DNA of 64,000 bases from Pseudoselenomonas ruminantium (lineage in GTDB: Bacteria; Bacillota; Negativicutes; Selenomonadales; Selenomonadaceae). Location of the stretch: positions 37,550 through 101,549 of the forward strand of contig CACZHK010000036.1 of NCBI GenBank assembly GCA_902780915.1, read 5' to 3'. Both the position numbers and the translations under genes were made by a program. Of this stretch, positions 1 through 7,864 are shown in pieces; within the stretch, counting starts at the first letter, position 1, and each line of letters begins with the position of its first letter. Below the pieces are notes generated by a model. It was given only the letters and a program-made list of their open reading frames with translations. It did not search any database and was not told the DNA's origin.

Positions 1-2562
1 ATAAGAAAGCTGGATATAATCCAGAATTATGCGGAAGTGTATTCGTCTGTCGAAGAAAATCATGTCAATGAGACTGCCCCTCTTTTTTATAACAAGATAA
101 GTCCCGTATTTTCGGAGGAATATGAGCGTCTTGATCGCATAGCCTATAATTTCACTGTGGGGGAATTGCCTGAGAATGAATATCGACCGGGGACGCAGAT
201 TGTGCTCATGAGCACACAGGGAGAAGAATTGCGTGGAGAAATAACAGCTGCCTATGAATCCGTAGATTCTTCCAGTTTGGATATTTTGTTCAATAAGGTT
301 ATAGATAAAGAAATCATTCCTCCATTTGGTGAGATTCGCCTGTCTTTTTCGACAGTCAACCGTGATGTTCAGGTGGCAGCCGTAGAGCAACTGAAAAAAA
401 GCCAGTGCGCTGGGGCTGCCTATATCAACCAGGTTTTTCACACCAAGAAATATCCTCCTGCTGGTTTTGAGGATAAAGACTTATCAGCATTGCACAAATC
501 TTTGCAGGCTCAGAAATATCCACCCAATGCCAGTCAGCAAAAGGCCATAGAGCAAGGGATTAAAACTAAAGATCTGTATCTGGTAATGGGGCCGCCAGGG
601 ACAGGCAAGACTACAGTTATCCTGGAATGGGTCAAATATTTTATTCGCGTAGAGCATAAGCGCGTATTGGTTTCTTCTCAGAATAATAAAGCTGTGGACA
701 ATGTTCTTGAACGTTTGGCCGACGAGCCTGATATCTCAATGCTCCGCATAGGCTCGGAGGCGAAGGTTCAGCCTAAAATCGTACCGTACTTATTCGAGAA
801 TAAGCTAAACAGCTATCGTGAGGAAATCCGTCAGCAGGTAGCCAGCAATGAGCCGATACTGAAGGAGTGGATTGCTCGCTGGCAGAAGATGTCTGATAAA
901 CTGGAAGAATTGTCGTTGTCGCGAGATAAATTAGACAGACAGTACGCCACCCTAGTCAATCATATTGAGGGGGAACTGCGTCCAGCCTATAAGAAAATAG
1001 AAGTTGCCAGACATGATTTGAAGTCAGTTCAGACAAGGCTGCAGGAACAGGCACATGCGTTCAATAAGGCGTATCAAAAACTTAAGTCTGCTCGAGAGGG
1101 TACGGGAGTTTTTACAAAAATCAAGCTGTTTTTCATGGAACGCACCATGCTCGGTGATTTGGATAAGACTCAGGCCACGTATGAAAATGGGCGTGCCATG
1201 GAGGAACAATGCCTTGTGGCATTAAATAAGGCTATCCGTGAATACCAGAGCATAAAAGCCAAGCTTATAACTTCAGAGTATGCGGATATACTTGAGGCCA
1301 GGGATGGATATGAAGAACAGTACAAGATTGTCGAGGCATTGCAAAACAAGATTTTGGCAGCGGGAGAGCCGAGTTGGGCGTTAAAAATCAGTGTGGCAGA
1401 ATCCGTGCAGGACCAAGCCTGGTTTAGGCGGGCAGATATCGATAGATTGGCAGGTCTTGCCCAGGAGAAAAAAGCGAGAGCAGAGCAACTATTGCAGGCT
1501 TTTCTGACTTGGAAGACAAAAATCCTTGATAAACAAAATTATGCTCTTTTGCAGACGGTGCTGGAAGAGGTTCAGTTGGTTGGAGCTACCTGCATAGGTG
1601 TCAGTTCACAGAGAAAATTTGCCGATTTGAAATTTGATATAACAATCATTGATGAGGCTGGTCAGATTTTGGCCCATAATGCACTGGTGCCTATGAGTGT
1701 CTCGCCAAAGCTGATTATGCTCGGCGATCATAAGCAGATTCCGCCAATGACGGATGCAGATGTGGTGGCAGTTTGCGAAAGCAATAATATCCAAACGGAC
1801 TTGTTGAAGAAAAGTCTGTTTGAGGATATGTATGAGAGAATGCCGGACGAGAACAAAATGATGCTGGATACACAGTACCGTATGCCTAAAGAAATTGCAG
1901 ATATTATCTCTGACTGGTTTTATGAGGGGGCGTATAAATCTTTTGAAAAGAAAGCAGGCCTGAAGGGGGCACTGGAGTTCCTTTCCGATAAGCCCTTAGT
2001 GGTGATAGATACTTCGGGACAGGCTGGCCGCAGTGAGACTCGTGGAGTGCCAAGCGGATATTATAATAATCTGGAAGCAGAGTGCGTAATCAGGATTCTG
2101 TCCAGACTCAAGCATGATGATAGGCTGGAAGAGGATGAAATAGGGATCATAGCAGCCTATAAGGCGCAGGTTGCATATTTGCGGGAGAAACTCGTGGAGC
2201 AGGGCATACTGTCTGCCGAAGCGGCAGACAATATGATAGCCACCCTTGATAGTTTCCAGGGACATGAACGCAATATTATCATTTACAGTTTCGTGAGAAG
2301 TTCTCCGAGCAAGCTTCCCACAGATAATCGCATAGGTTTTCTGGCTGAATTGCGACGCCTGAATGTTGCAATGACCCGATGCAAAAAAACACTGGTAATG
2401 ATTGGTGATATGGAATATCTTTCTAACTGCGCTAATGAACCTGATGCTGAAGATGATGGCAATACTCCCAGTGAGAAGCTGTTCGGAGATTTTATCAGAA
2501 AGATGCTGAATGATATCAAAAATGGTTCTGGTGATATTCTGAGCCTTGAAAATTGGAAATGA
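1..2562 (+). CDS. Superfamily 1 (Upf1/Sen1/Dna2-like) AAA helicase, 5' end outside window
   Basis: Probable ATP-dependent DNA or RNA helicase. The frame is open to base 1, so the true start probably lies upstream; the first internal start is GTG at 37, and residue numbers here count from it. Walker A GPPGTGKT is at about 185-192 and the Walker B/motif II DEAG at about 539. QYRMP (motif III/IV region) is near 613, and motif VI (LNVAMTRCKK) is near 775. About 250 residues between motifs I and II are charged and helix-rich, resembling the 1B stalk insertion of Upf1-type enzymes. The gene is AT-richer than the following housekeeping genes. An HTH-like protein starts 12 bases downstream, so the two are probably co-transcribed. 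The helicase assignment is firm. The substrate and any defence role are inference. Confidence 0.85.
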   Translation: MRKLDIIQNYAEVYSSVEENHVNETAPLFYNKISPVFSEEYERLDRIAYNFTVGELPENEYRPGTQIVLMSTQGEELRGEITAAYESVDSSSLDILFNKVIDKEIIPPFGEIRLSFSTVNRDVQVAAVEQLKKSQCAGAAYINQVFHTKKYPPAGFEDKDLSALHKSLQAQKYPPNASQQKAIEQGIKTKDLYLVMGPPGTGKTTVILEWVKYFIRVEHKRVLVSSQNNKAVDNVLERLADEPDISMLRIGSEAKVQPKIVPYLFENKLNSYREEIRQQVASNEPILKEWIARWQKMSDKLEELSLSRDKLDRQYATLVNHIEGELRPAYKKIEVARHDLKSVQTRLQEQAHAFNKAYQKLKSAREGTGVFTKIKLFFMERTMLGDLDKTQATYENGRAMEEQCLVALNKAIREYQSIKAKLITSEYADILEARDGYEEQYKIVEALQNKILAAGEPSWALKISVAESVQDQAWFRRADIDRLAGLAQEKKARAEQLLQAFLTWKTKILDKQNYALLQTVLEEVQLVGATCIGVSSQRKFADLKFDITIIDEAGQILAHNALVPMSVSPKLIMLGDHKQIPPMTDADVVAVCESNNIQTDLLKKSLFEDMYERMPDENKMMLDTQYRMPKEIADIISDWFYEGAYKSFEKKAGLKGALEFLSDKPLVVIDTSGQAGRSETRGVPSGYYNNLEAECVIRILSRLKHDDRLEEDEIGIIAAYKAQVAYLREKLVEQGILSAEAADNMIATLDSFQGHERNIIIYSFVRSSPSKLPTDNRIGFLAELRRLNVAMTRCKKTLVMIGDMEYLSNCANEPDAEDDGNTPSEKLFGDFIRKMLNDIKNGSGDILSLENWK

Positions 2563-2574
2563 GTTTTAAGGGGT

Positions 2575-3921
2575 ATGAGCATGGCTGAGTCTATGAAGGA
2601 AAAAAAATCCAGGTTGGACAGGATCCATAAAGTCCAGAATACGCTGCAGAATATGCATCAGGAACTGAAACTGCATTATCCCAAGATACATAACGAAGAT
2701 ATTCTTTTTTTTGCATATATATATTATCCAGTTGCCTTAGTTGATGTGACCATGGTTGAACGAACTTTTGAGGATATGAATGCAATAGAGGCTGCGGTAC
2801 TGTCTTTTTTGAAACTTGGTTTGAATGCCAAGGAGATTGCACTCATGACAGGAATGCATGAAAATACAGTGGATTCAGTGCTTCTCTTCTTGCGCGGCAG
2901 CGGACAGATCGGCGATAGTGGCTTGACTGGTATTGGTGAGCTTAGCCTGGAGAAAGGACAGCGGGTTACCGATCATAAAGTGGTTCAGCAATTCCAGTTG
3001 GATCCTGTAGGCTTGCGTTTCCTGAGGATACATGATACGGTCAATACTAGCAAGTTGCAGCGCAAGCAATCTGTCCAAGAAGAGCAGGCACTGAAGATAG
3101 ATTACTTTGATTTGGCTGAAAGGAGCAGGCTTGAAAATCAGCTGAAAGATCAGTATACGGAGATTGCATGGCACAATAAGGATGTGCTCAATGCTAATGT
3201 CGAGAGGATTGAAGAAATTGTATGCAAGGAAGTGCAATATGTACCTGCATGCATGGTTGGACTGTCAGGGTGTGATACACCTTTGGTCTTTGCCTATAGA
3301 TATGATAAATCGAATTCGATCAAGAATAGCAAGGATCGCCTGGGATTCAAGCCTTTTGCTGCGCCTCCTGGCATTGTGGCGAGATATGAACTTCCTGTGG
3401 ATACTCCCGATGTAATGGAAGGGAATTCTTTTATACAAGATGTCAAGCAGCTCTTTGATGAAGCAACTCAGCGAAAGCCAAATCCGAAGAACATATATGA
3501 CCGTCCTTTTTATGAGCGTGCAATCATGGACGAACTTATTGGGAAGAGACATTTGGATAAAGAACAATTCCTTCCTATAGAAAATAATTTTCGGGGTATG
3601 GGATTCTTCTTTGCACTGCATGAAGATACAGTATTGGAAGTTTCTCAGGGCCTGGTCTATATACTTAAAGAAATTGCAAATGAAGGAACTTGCCAGTTCG
3701 TTCATATCAGTCTTTGTGGAAGAGTGGTCAATCTTCTGCCGGATGAGGCGGTCAGAGCCAGAGCCGTTGCTATGCAGAAGCTCGTGAACAGTAAGCTGGA
3801 GGGAGATTGGGGAAAAGCTGCTAAATATATTAAATATCATGTGCAGGGTATAGGCAGTGATATATGGAATGGCATGCTTCAGGCTTTGGAAGAATATACG
3901 GAAAAGGATGAGCCAATGTAA
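2575..3921 (+). CDS. Unknown 448-residue protein with HTH-like segment, partner of the helicase
   Basis: Not recognised as a named family. ATG at 2575 (or 2581) follows a weak AAGGGG site. Residues about 70-110 (LGLNAKEIALMTGMHENTV) read as a helix-turn-helix. They are followed by an LTGIGELSLEKG segment like the linkers after winged-helix domains in some defence and CRISPR-associated proteins. The remaining 300 residues are mixed alpha/beta, with no catalytic motif, membrane segment or signal peptide that I can see. The 12-bp gap after the helicase and the shared AT-rich composition suggest one transcript and a functional pair. A terminator follows. A regulator or DNA-binding subunit is plausible but unproven. 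Confidence 0.6.
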   Translation: MSMAESMKEKKSRLDRIHKVQNTLQNMHQELKLHYPKIHNEDILFFAYIYYPVALVDVTMVERTFEDMNAIEAAVLSFLKLGLNAKEIALMTGMHENTVDSVLLFLRGSGQIGDSGLTGIGELSLEKGQRVTDHKVVQQFQLDPVGLRFLRIHDTVNTSKLQRKQSVQEEQALKIDYFDLAERSRLENQLKDQYTEIAWHNKDVLNANVERIEEIVCKEVQYVPACMVGLSGCDTPLVFAYRYDKSNSIKNSKDRLGFKPFAAPPGIVARYELPVDTPDVMEGNSFIQDVKQLFDEATQRKPNPKNIYDRPFYERAIMDELIGKRHLDKEQFLPIENNFRGMGFFFALHEDTVLEVSQGLVYILKEIANEGTCQFVHISLCGRVVNLLPDEAVRARAVAMQKLVNSKLEGDWGKAAKYIKYHVQGIGSDIWNGMLQALEEYTEKDEPM

Positions 3922-3964
3922 CGTGGATATTAATGATATCCTGCCAGGGACATCTGACAGCAAG

Positions 3965-4012
3965 AAGGAGCTGCGGCAAATGCCTTCGCATTTCGTCGCA
4001 GCTCCTTTTGTT
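3965..4012 (+). terminator. Terminator after the helicase/HTH pair
   Basis: An 11-bp perfect stem (3965-3975 with 3997-4007) is followed by a short T-rich stretch. It closes the left-edge transcript. Confidence 0.7.
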
Positions 4013-4067
4013 GATGTCTGTATAGTTTAAGCACAAGTTGAAAGCCTTTCGGAAAATTAAGTGTTTG

Positions 4068-4238
4068 TCATGCCATGTTAAAATCCATAGTTGCCAGGTT
4101 CACGGTGGAAACGACATTTCCGTACGTTGCGGGCTTCAACCACTGGGAACCGTTTTTCTTGTTGAAATCCTTGACGAATTTGTTGAATTCATCCATAGAG
4201 GAGCATCTGCCCGTTGCGCTGCCTTTGAGGTGATCCAT
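4068..4238 (-). CDS. Possible 56-residue orphan protein
   Basis: A short ATG-to-TGA frame on the minus strand in the otherwise gene-free stretch 3922-4431. The translation has a protein-like composition (for example DEFNKFVKDFNKKNGSQW). A good ribosome site (AAAGGA) lies too far upstream for this ATG. It instead fits an ATG 11 bases upstream in another frame, which opens only about 20 codons. So the gene may be translationally coupled, frameshifted or decaying. There is no signal peptide or known domain. It could be a chance frame; the confidence is low. Confidence 0.35.
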   Translation of the reverse strand: MDHLKGSATGRCSSMDEFNKFVKDFNKKNGSQWLKPATYGNVVSTVNLATMDFNMA

Positions 4239-4382
4239 ATTGTATTTGCATTTATGTATTTCCTTTCTTGTCTGTACTTACGTTTGAGGTTGCTGTATAT
4301 TACAAAGTTTTTGAAAAAAATATTTATTCCAAACAGTTAGTGATAAAGCGGCTCTTGGAGCTAGATTCTCTTAGACGCTGGC

Positions 4383-4418
4383 CAAACAAAAACACCAGCC
4401 TTCCGAAGAAAGCTGGTG
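4383..4418 (-). terminator. Terminator of tRNA-Arg(ACG)
   Basis: CACCAGC at 4393-4399 pairs with GCTGGTG at 4412-4418. Read on the minus strand the stem is followed by TTTTTGTTT, immediately after the tRNA 3' end. Confidence 0.75.
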
Positions 4419-4431
4419 CTTAAATCTCAAA

Positions 4432-4510
4432 TGGTGACCCAGGAGGGACTCGAACCCCCGACCCTTTGATTCGTAGTCAAATACTCTAATCCAGCTGAGC
4501 TACTGAGTCA
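4432..4510 (-). tRNA. tRNA-Arg (ACG)
   Basis: Cloverleaf on the minus strand: acceptor TGACTCA with TGGGTCA, anticodon stem TTTGA/TCAAA, loop CTACGAA with anticodon ACG, GTTCGAGTC T-arm, and an encoded CCA (4432-4434 on the plus strand). It marks the boundary between the AT-rich helicase block and the housekeeping genes, a typical place for island integration. Confidence 0.95.
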
Positions 4511-4551
4511 TGATGAGGTATGAAGTTGTTTGTTCGCTTAAGAACAAAATA

Positions 4552-4580
4552 ATTATAGCTTAAGAAATCTTAGGTGTCAA
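4552..4580 (-). promoter_or_regulatory. Promoter of tRNA-Arg(ACG)
   Basis: Minus-strand TTGACA (4575-4580) and TATAAT (4552-4557) are separated by 17 bp, about 40 bases before the tRNA. Both boxes match consensus. Confidence 0.85.
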
Positions 4581-4602
4581 TAAAAATATCAAAAAAATCC
4601 TC

Positions 4603-4640
4603 TTGACTTTTATATTTTTATATCGTAATATTGAGATATA
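4603..4640 (+). promoter_or_regulatory. Promoter and palindromic operator of the arsR-trxA-trxB operon
   Basis: TTGACT (4603-4608) and TAATAT (4626-4631) have a 17-bp spacer. A perfect inverted repeat, TATATC (4619-4624) with GATATA (4635-4640), straddles the -10 box. Such a site would block RNA polymerase when bound by a dimeric repressor. The encoded ArsR-type protein is the obvious candidate, which would make the operon self-regulated. Confidence 0.7.
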
Positions 4641-4663
4641 GAAATTAGGAGGTGAGCAGCAAA

Positions 4664-4963
4664 GTGATTGAAGACAAAGAATGCCTTCGCCAGCTGGCTG
4701 AGAAGCTGAAGGTTATTGCCCATCCTGTGCGGCTCTGCATTGTGCGGGGACTGTGGCGCAAGGGCTGCTGCAATGTGACTTTCATGCAGGATTGCCTGGA
4801 AGTGCCTCAGTCCACTGTGTCCCAGCATCTGGGGAAGCTCAGGCAGGCGGGCATCATTGAGGGGCAGCGGCAGGGATTGGAGATTTGCTATTCCCTGAAA
4901 GATCCCCTGGTGGAAAAGATTTTGGCTCTCATGTTTGAAGATGAGTGCAAGCAAGAGTTTTAA
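4664..4963 (+). CDS. ArsR/SmtB-family winged-helix regulator, probably redox or thiol sensing
   Basis: A protein of about 99 residues. The upstream GTG at 4652 overlaps the AGGAGG ribosome site, so GTG at 4664 (11-base spacing) is the more likely start. The winged HTH with recognition helix VPQSTVSQHLGKLRQAG and a wing ending in ICYSLKD is typical of the ArsR family. The classic ELCVCDL metal box is absent. At its place there is a vicinal cysteine pair (KGCCNV) and a further Cys in MQDCL, with another in RLCIV. It is first in an operon with thioredoxin and a thioredoxin-reductase-like flavoprotein and has a palindrome on its own promoter. It therefore probably represses the operon and responds to thiol or persulfide state; that ligand is inference. 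Confidence 0.85.
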   Translation: MIEDKECLRQLAEKLKVIAHPVRLCIVRGLWRKGCCNVTFMQDCLEVPQSTVSQHLGKLRQAGIIEGQRQGLEICYSLKDPLVEKILALMFEDECKQEF

Positions 4964-4995
4964 GGAAGATTCTTGAGTTAATGGAGGAAAAGCAT

Positions 4996-5304
4996 ATGAG
5001 TACGAAAGTTATTACCGGCGCGAATTTCAACGAGGAAGTATTGCAGGCCAAGGGCACTGTGCTGCTGGATTTCTGGGCGGCCTGGTGCGGGCCTTGCCAG
5101 GCTCTTGGCCCTATCGTGGAGGAAGTGGCGGCAGCCCATCCCGAGGTGAAGGTGGGGAAGGTGAATGTGGACGAGGAGCAGTCTTTGGCCCAGCAGTTCG
5201 GCATCATGTCCATCCCCACCCTGATGGTGTTCAAGGATGGCAAGAAGGTCAATGAGGCCCTGGGGCTGATGCCCAGGGAGCAGGTGGAAAGCCTGCTGGT
5301 CTGA
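4996..5304 (+). CDS. trxA: Thioredoxin
   Basis: A small disulfide oxidoreductase of 102 residues, normal for the family. The active site WCGPC is at residues 30-34, the conserved cis-proline is in SIPTLMVFKDG, and the buried Asp is at position 25. ATG at 4996 follows GGAGG with normal spacing; an upstream GTG that overlaps arsR lacks support. It lies 32 bases after the regulator and 13 bases before the reductase-like gene. The three make one redox operon in which the flavoprotein presumably reduces this thioredoxin. Confidence 0.95.
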   Translation: MSTKVITGANFNEEVLQAKGTVLLDFWAAWCGPCQALGPIVEEVAAAHPEVKVGKVNVDEEQSLAQQFGIMSIPTLMVFKDGKKVNEALGLMPREQVESLLV

Positions 5305-5317
5305 CAGGAGGTGCCCT

Positions 5318-6196
5318 ATGGGAAAGGTGCTTGTTTTGGGTGCGGGCCCTGCGGGCATTTCCGCTGCCCTCTACGCCCGCCGGGGCGGGGCTGAGGTGAC
5401 TGTCCTACACAAGGGGCTGGGCACCGGAGCTTTGGGCAGGGCAGAGAAGATAGAGAACTACTACGGCCTGGCAGAACCTGTCACCGGCACAGAACTGGAG
5501 CGCAGGGGGATAGCAGGGGCTGCGGCCCTGGGCATTGAGTTTGTTGAGGATGAACTGGTGGAGCTTGGCTATAGGTCGGATTTCAAGGGCTACCAGGCCC
5601 GCTCTGCCGGGGCTGAGTATGAAGCTGATGCCCTGATCATCGCTGCCGGTGCTTCGCGCAAGACCTTGGCCCTGCCGGGGCTGAAGGAATTAGAAGGACA
5701 CGGGGTGAGCTATTGCGCCACTTGTGATGCCTTCTTCTATCGGGGCAAGACAGTGGCAGTGCTTGGGGCGGGAGCTTATGCCCTGCATGAGGCGGAGGCT
5801 CTGCTGCCTCACGCTGCCAGGGTTTATCTCTTCACCCAGGGGGCAGAAACTTTGGCAGACAAAATCCCTGCCGGGGTGGAAGTCTGCCAAGGAAAACTGG
5901 CAGCCCTGCAGGGGGAAAACAGGGTGGAGAAAGCTGTCTTTGAAGATGGCAGCGAGCTTCCCCTGGACGGACTTTTCATCGCCCTGGGCACCGCAGGCAG
6001 CACGGAATTGGCCCGGAAATTGGGGGTCATGCTGGAAAACGGCAATATCAAAACCGATGAGCATATGGCCACCAATGTCCCTGGCATCTTCGCTGCCGGA
6101 GACTGCACTGGCGGCCTGCTGCAGATTGCCAAGGCGGTATATCAGGGAGCCGAGGCAGGGCTGGCTGCCGTGAAATATCTGCGAGCCAAAAAGTAA
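5318..6196 (+). CDS. trxB: Thioredoxin-reductase-like FAD flavoprotein
   Basis: A flavin-dependent disulfide reductase of 292 residues, slightly shorter than usual TrxB. ATG follows AGGAGG. The FAD-binding GAGPAG is at the N terminus, the redox pair CATC is at about 133-136, and the closing FAD motif GIFAAGDCTGG is near the C terminus. The nucleotide-binding loop reads GAGAYA instead of GGGxSA. The HRRxxxR segment that binds the NADPH phosphate is absent, and the same place reads VYLFTQGAE. It may use NADH, ferredoxin or another electron donor, as some clostridial flavin thioredoxin reductases do. The context with trxA supports thioredoxin as the partner. The gene ends at a strong terminator shared with the convergent malic enzyme gene. 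Confidence 0.85.
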   Translation: MGKVLVLGAGPAGISAALYARRGGAEVTVLHKGLGTGALGRAEKIENYYGLAEPVTGTELERRGIAGAAALGIEFVEDELVELGYRSDFKGYQARSAGAEYEADALIIAAGASRKTLALPGLKELEGHGVSYCATCDAFFYRGKTVAVLGAGAYALHEAEALLPHAARVYLFTQGAETLADKIPAGVEVCQGKLAALQGENRVEKAVFEDGSELPLDGLFIALGTAGSTELARKLGVMLENGNIKTDEHMATNVPGIFAAGDCTGGLLQIAKAVYQGAEAGLAAVKYLRAKK

Positions 6197-6207
6197 GATG
6201 GCATAGG

Positions 6208-6239
6208 AAAAGCCGCTATCCGTTTGGATAGCGGCTTTT
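6208..6239. terminator. Bidirectional terminator between trxB and malic enzyme
   Basis: A perfect 14-bp stem (6208-6221 with 6226-6239) with a GTTT loop. It is flanked by A and T runs, so it works for both convergent transcripts. Confidence 0.9.
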
Positions 6240-6258
6240 AGGCTGTCAAGGTTATCTT

Positions 6259-7530
6259 TTAGGCACTGGCGCTGATCTGTTGCTTGCGTCCTGTGCCTGC
6301 CAGCAGGGCTCTGGTGTGGGCTGCCACATCCGTGGGAGTCATGTCGTGGCTGCGGGCGACGCCGGTGTCGATGGCGGCTTTGGCTACGGCCTTGGCCACG
6401 GCGGGGGCTACCCGCGGGTCGAAGGGGCTGGTGATGACATGGTCGGGGTCAAGCTCCTTCTCGGAGATGAGGCCGGCGATGGCATAGGCTGCTGCCAGCT
6501 TCATTTCTTCGTTGATTTCCTTGGCCCGCACATCCAGGGCACCGCGGAAGATGCCGGGGAAGGCCAGGAGGTTGTTCACCTGGTTGGGATAGTCGGAGCG
6601 TCCTGTGCAGACGATGCGGGCACCGGCTGCGTGAGCCAGCTCAGGCATGATCTCGGGAGTGGGGTTGGCCATGGCCATGATGATGGGATCAGCTGCCATG
6701 GAGCGCACCATCTCCTCGGTGACGCACCCTGCTACGGAAACGCCTACGAACACATCTGCTCCCTTGAGCACCTCGGCGAGGTTGCCCTTGTGCATCTGGC
6801 GGTTGGTGATCTTGGCGATATCGTCCTTGAAGGGGTTCATGCCCTCGGGACGGCCTTCGTAGATGGCACCCTTGGTGTCGCAGAGCAGGATGTCCTGCAC
6901 GCCCAGGGAAACCAGCAGGCGGGTGATGGCCTGACCGGCAGCGCCTGCGCCATTCACTACCACGCGGATGGCGCCCATTTCCTTCTTCACTACTCTGAGA
7001 GCGTTGATGAGGGCAGAGGCTACCACGATGGCTGTGCCGTGCTGGTCATCGTGGAAGACGGGGATATCCAGCCTTTTCTTGAGTTCGTTCTCAATGACGA
7101 AGCATTCGGGAGCCTTGATGTCCTCAAGATTGATGCCACCGAAGGTGGGAGCCATCATCTCCACGGCGCGAATGATTTCCTGGGGATCCTTGGAGTCAAG
7201 GGCGATGGGCACAGAGTCAACTCCTGCGAAGCCCTTGAAGAGGATGGCCTTGCCCTCCATGACGGGAAGGCCTGCGCCAGCGCCGATGGAGCCGAGGCCC
7301 AGGACGGCGGTGCCGTTGGTGACTACCGCCACCAGATTGCTCTTGGAAGTATAGTCATAAATCTTTTCCGGCTCCTCCTTGATGGCCAGGCAGGGCGCCG
7401 CTACGCCGGGGCTGTAGGCCAGAGTCAGGTCGCGCTGGGTGCGGAGGGGCACCTTGCTCATGATTTCGATTTTGCCCTGGCTTTCCTGATGGAGCTGGAG
7501 AGAAGCGTGATTCACATTTTCCTTTTTCAT
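6259..7530 (-). CDS. Malic enzyme (oxaloacetate-decarboxylating malate dehydrogenase)
   Basis: Converts malate to pyruvate and CO2 with reduction of NAD(P). At 423 residues it is the short bacterial form with no phosphotransacetylase extension. It has the N-terminal malic domain (SPGVAAPCLAI, then FGGINLEDIKAPECF, HDDQHGTAIV) followed by the NAD domain with VVNGAGAAG. ATG at 7530 follows AAAGGATG. In an organism making succinate through malate and fumarate, the enzyme links the C4 pool to pyruvate; this fits aspA at 16.9 kb. Monocistronic, with its own promoter and a bidirectional terminator. NAD versus NADP preference cannot be read reliably. Confidence 0.93.
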   Translation of the reverse strand: MKKENVNHASLQLHQESQGKIEIMSKVPLRTQRDLTLAYSPGVAAPCLAIKEEPEKIYDYTSKSNLVAVVTNGTAVLGLGSIGAGAGLPVMEGKAILFKGFAGVDSVPIALDSKDPQEIIRAVEMMAPTFGGINLEDIKAPECFVIENELKKRLDIPVFHDDQHGTAIVVASALINALRVVKKEMGAIRVVVNGAGAAGQAITRLLVSLGVQDILLCDTKGAIYEGRPEGMNPFKDDIAKITNRQMHKGNLAEVLKGADVFVGVSVAGCVTEEMVRSMAADPIIMAMANPTPEIMPELAHAAGARIVCTGRSDYPNQVNNLLAFPGIFRGALDVRAKEINEEMKLAAAYAIAGLISEKELDPDHVITSPFDPRVAPAVAKAVAKAAIDTGVARSHDMTPTDVAAHTRALLAGTGRKQQISASA

Positions 7531-7643
7531 GGTGTAACATCCTTTCCGTGTGGCCGGTCTATGGTTTACTTGCTGCGTTGACCGGCAAAATGCTGTGATA
7601 TATGTTACCGGTATATCAACTATGTGAAATAGTGATGCTATTC

Positions 7644-7672
7644 ATTATATCCATTTTTGACAGGAAAGCCAA
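7644..7672 (-). promoter_or_regulatory. Promoter of malic enzyme
   Basis: Minus-strand TTGGCT (7667-7672) and TATAAT (7644-7649) with a 17-bp spacer. They lie about 115 bases before the start codon, leaving a leader of about 100 bases in which I see no clear fold. Confidence 0.65.
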
Positions 7673-7751
7673 TATTTCTTGAGAATGAAACGATAACTGT
7701 AAACTATAGTTTGTGCTATATAGACAAAAGTAATCAAGAATAACGGGCAGA

Positions 7752-7780
7752 TTGACAGGGGCGGAAGTGCCATCTATACT
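7752..7780 (+). promoter_or_regulatory. Promoter of rsmG
   Basis: TTGACA (7752-7757) and TATACT (7775-7780) are 17 bp apart. The leader of about 78 bases can fold into a hairpin, GCAGGCAG (7797-7804) with CTGCCTGC (7826-7833), with a smaller inner stem. No T-run follows, so it is not a terminator. Confidence 0.75.
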
Positions 7781-7864
7781 GATTCCAGAAGGAATAGCAG
7801 GCAGTGGACGCCTGGAGGGAAATCCCTGCCTGCAAGCATAAAAGTTCGCAAGGAGTAGACGGAA

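Noticed and set aside
4038..4340. 100-residue plus-strand frame before tRNA-Arg
   Set aside because: No ribosome site, odd composition, and it runs opposite the more protein-like small minus-strand frame.
6280..7581. 433-residue plus-strand frame opposite malic enzyme
   Set aside because: Composition (very Gly, His, Asp rich) is typical of an antisense shadow of a codon-biased gene.
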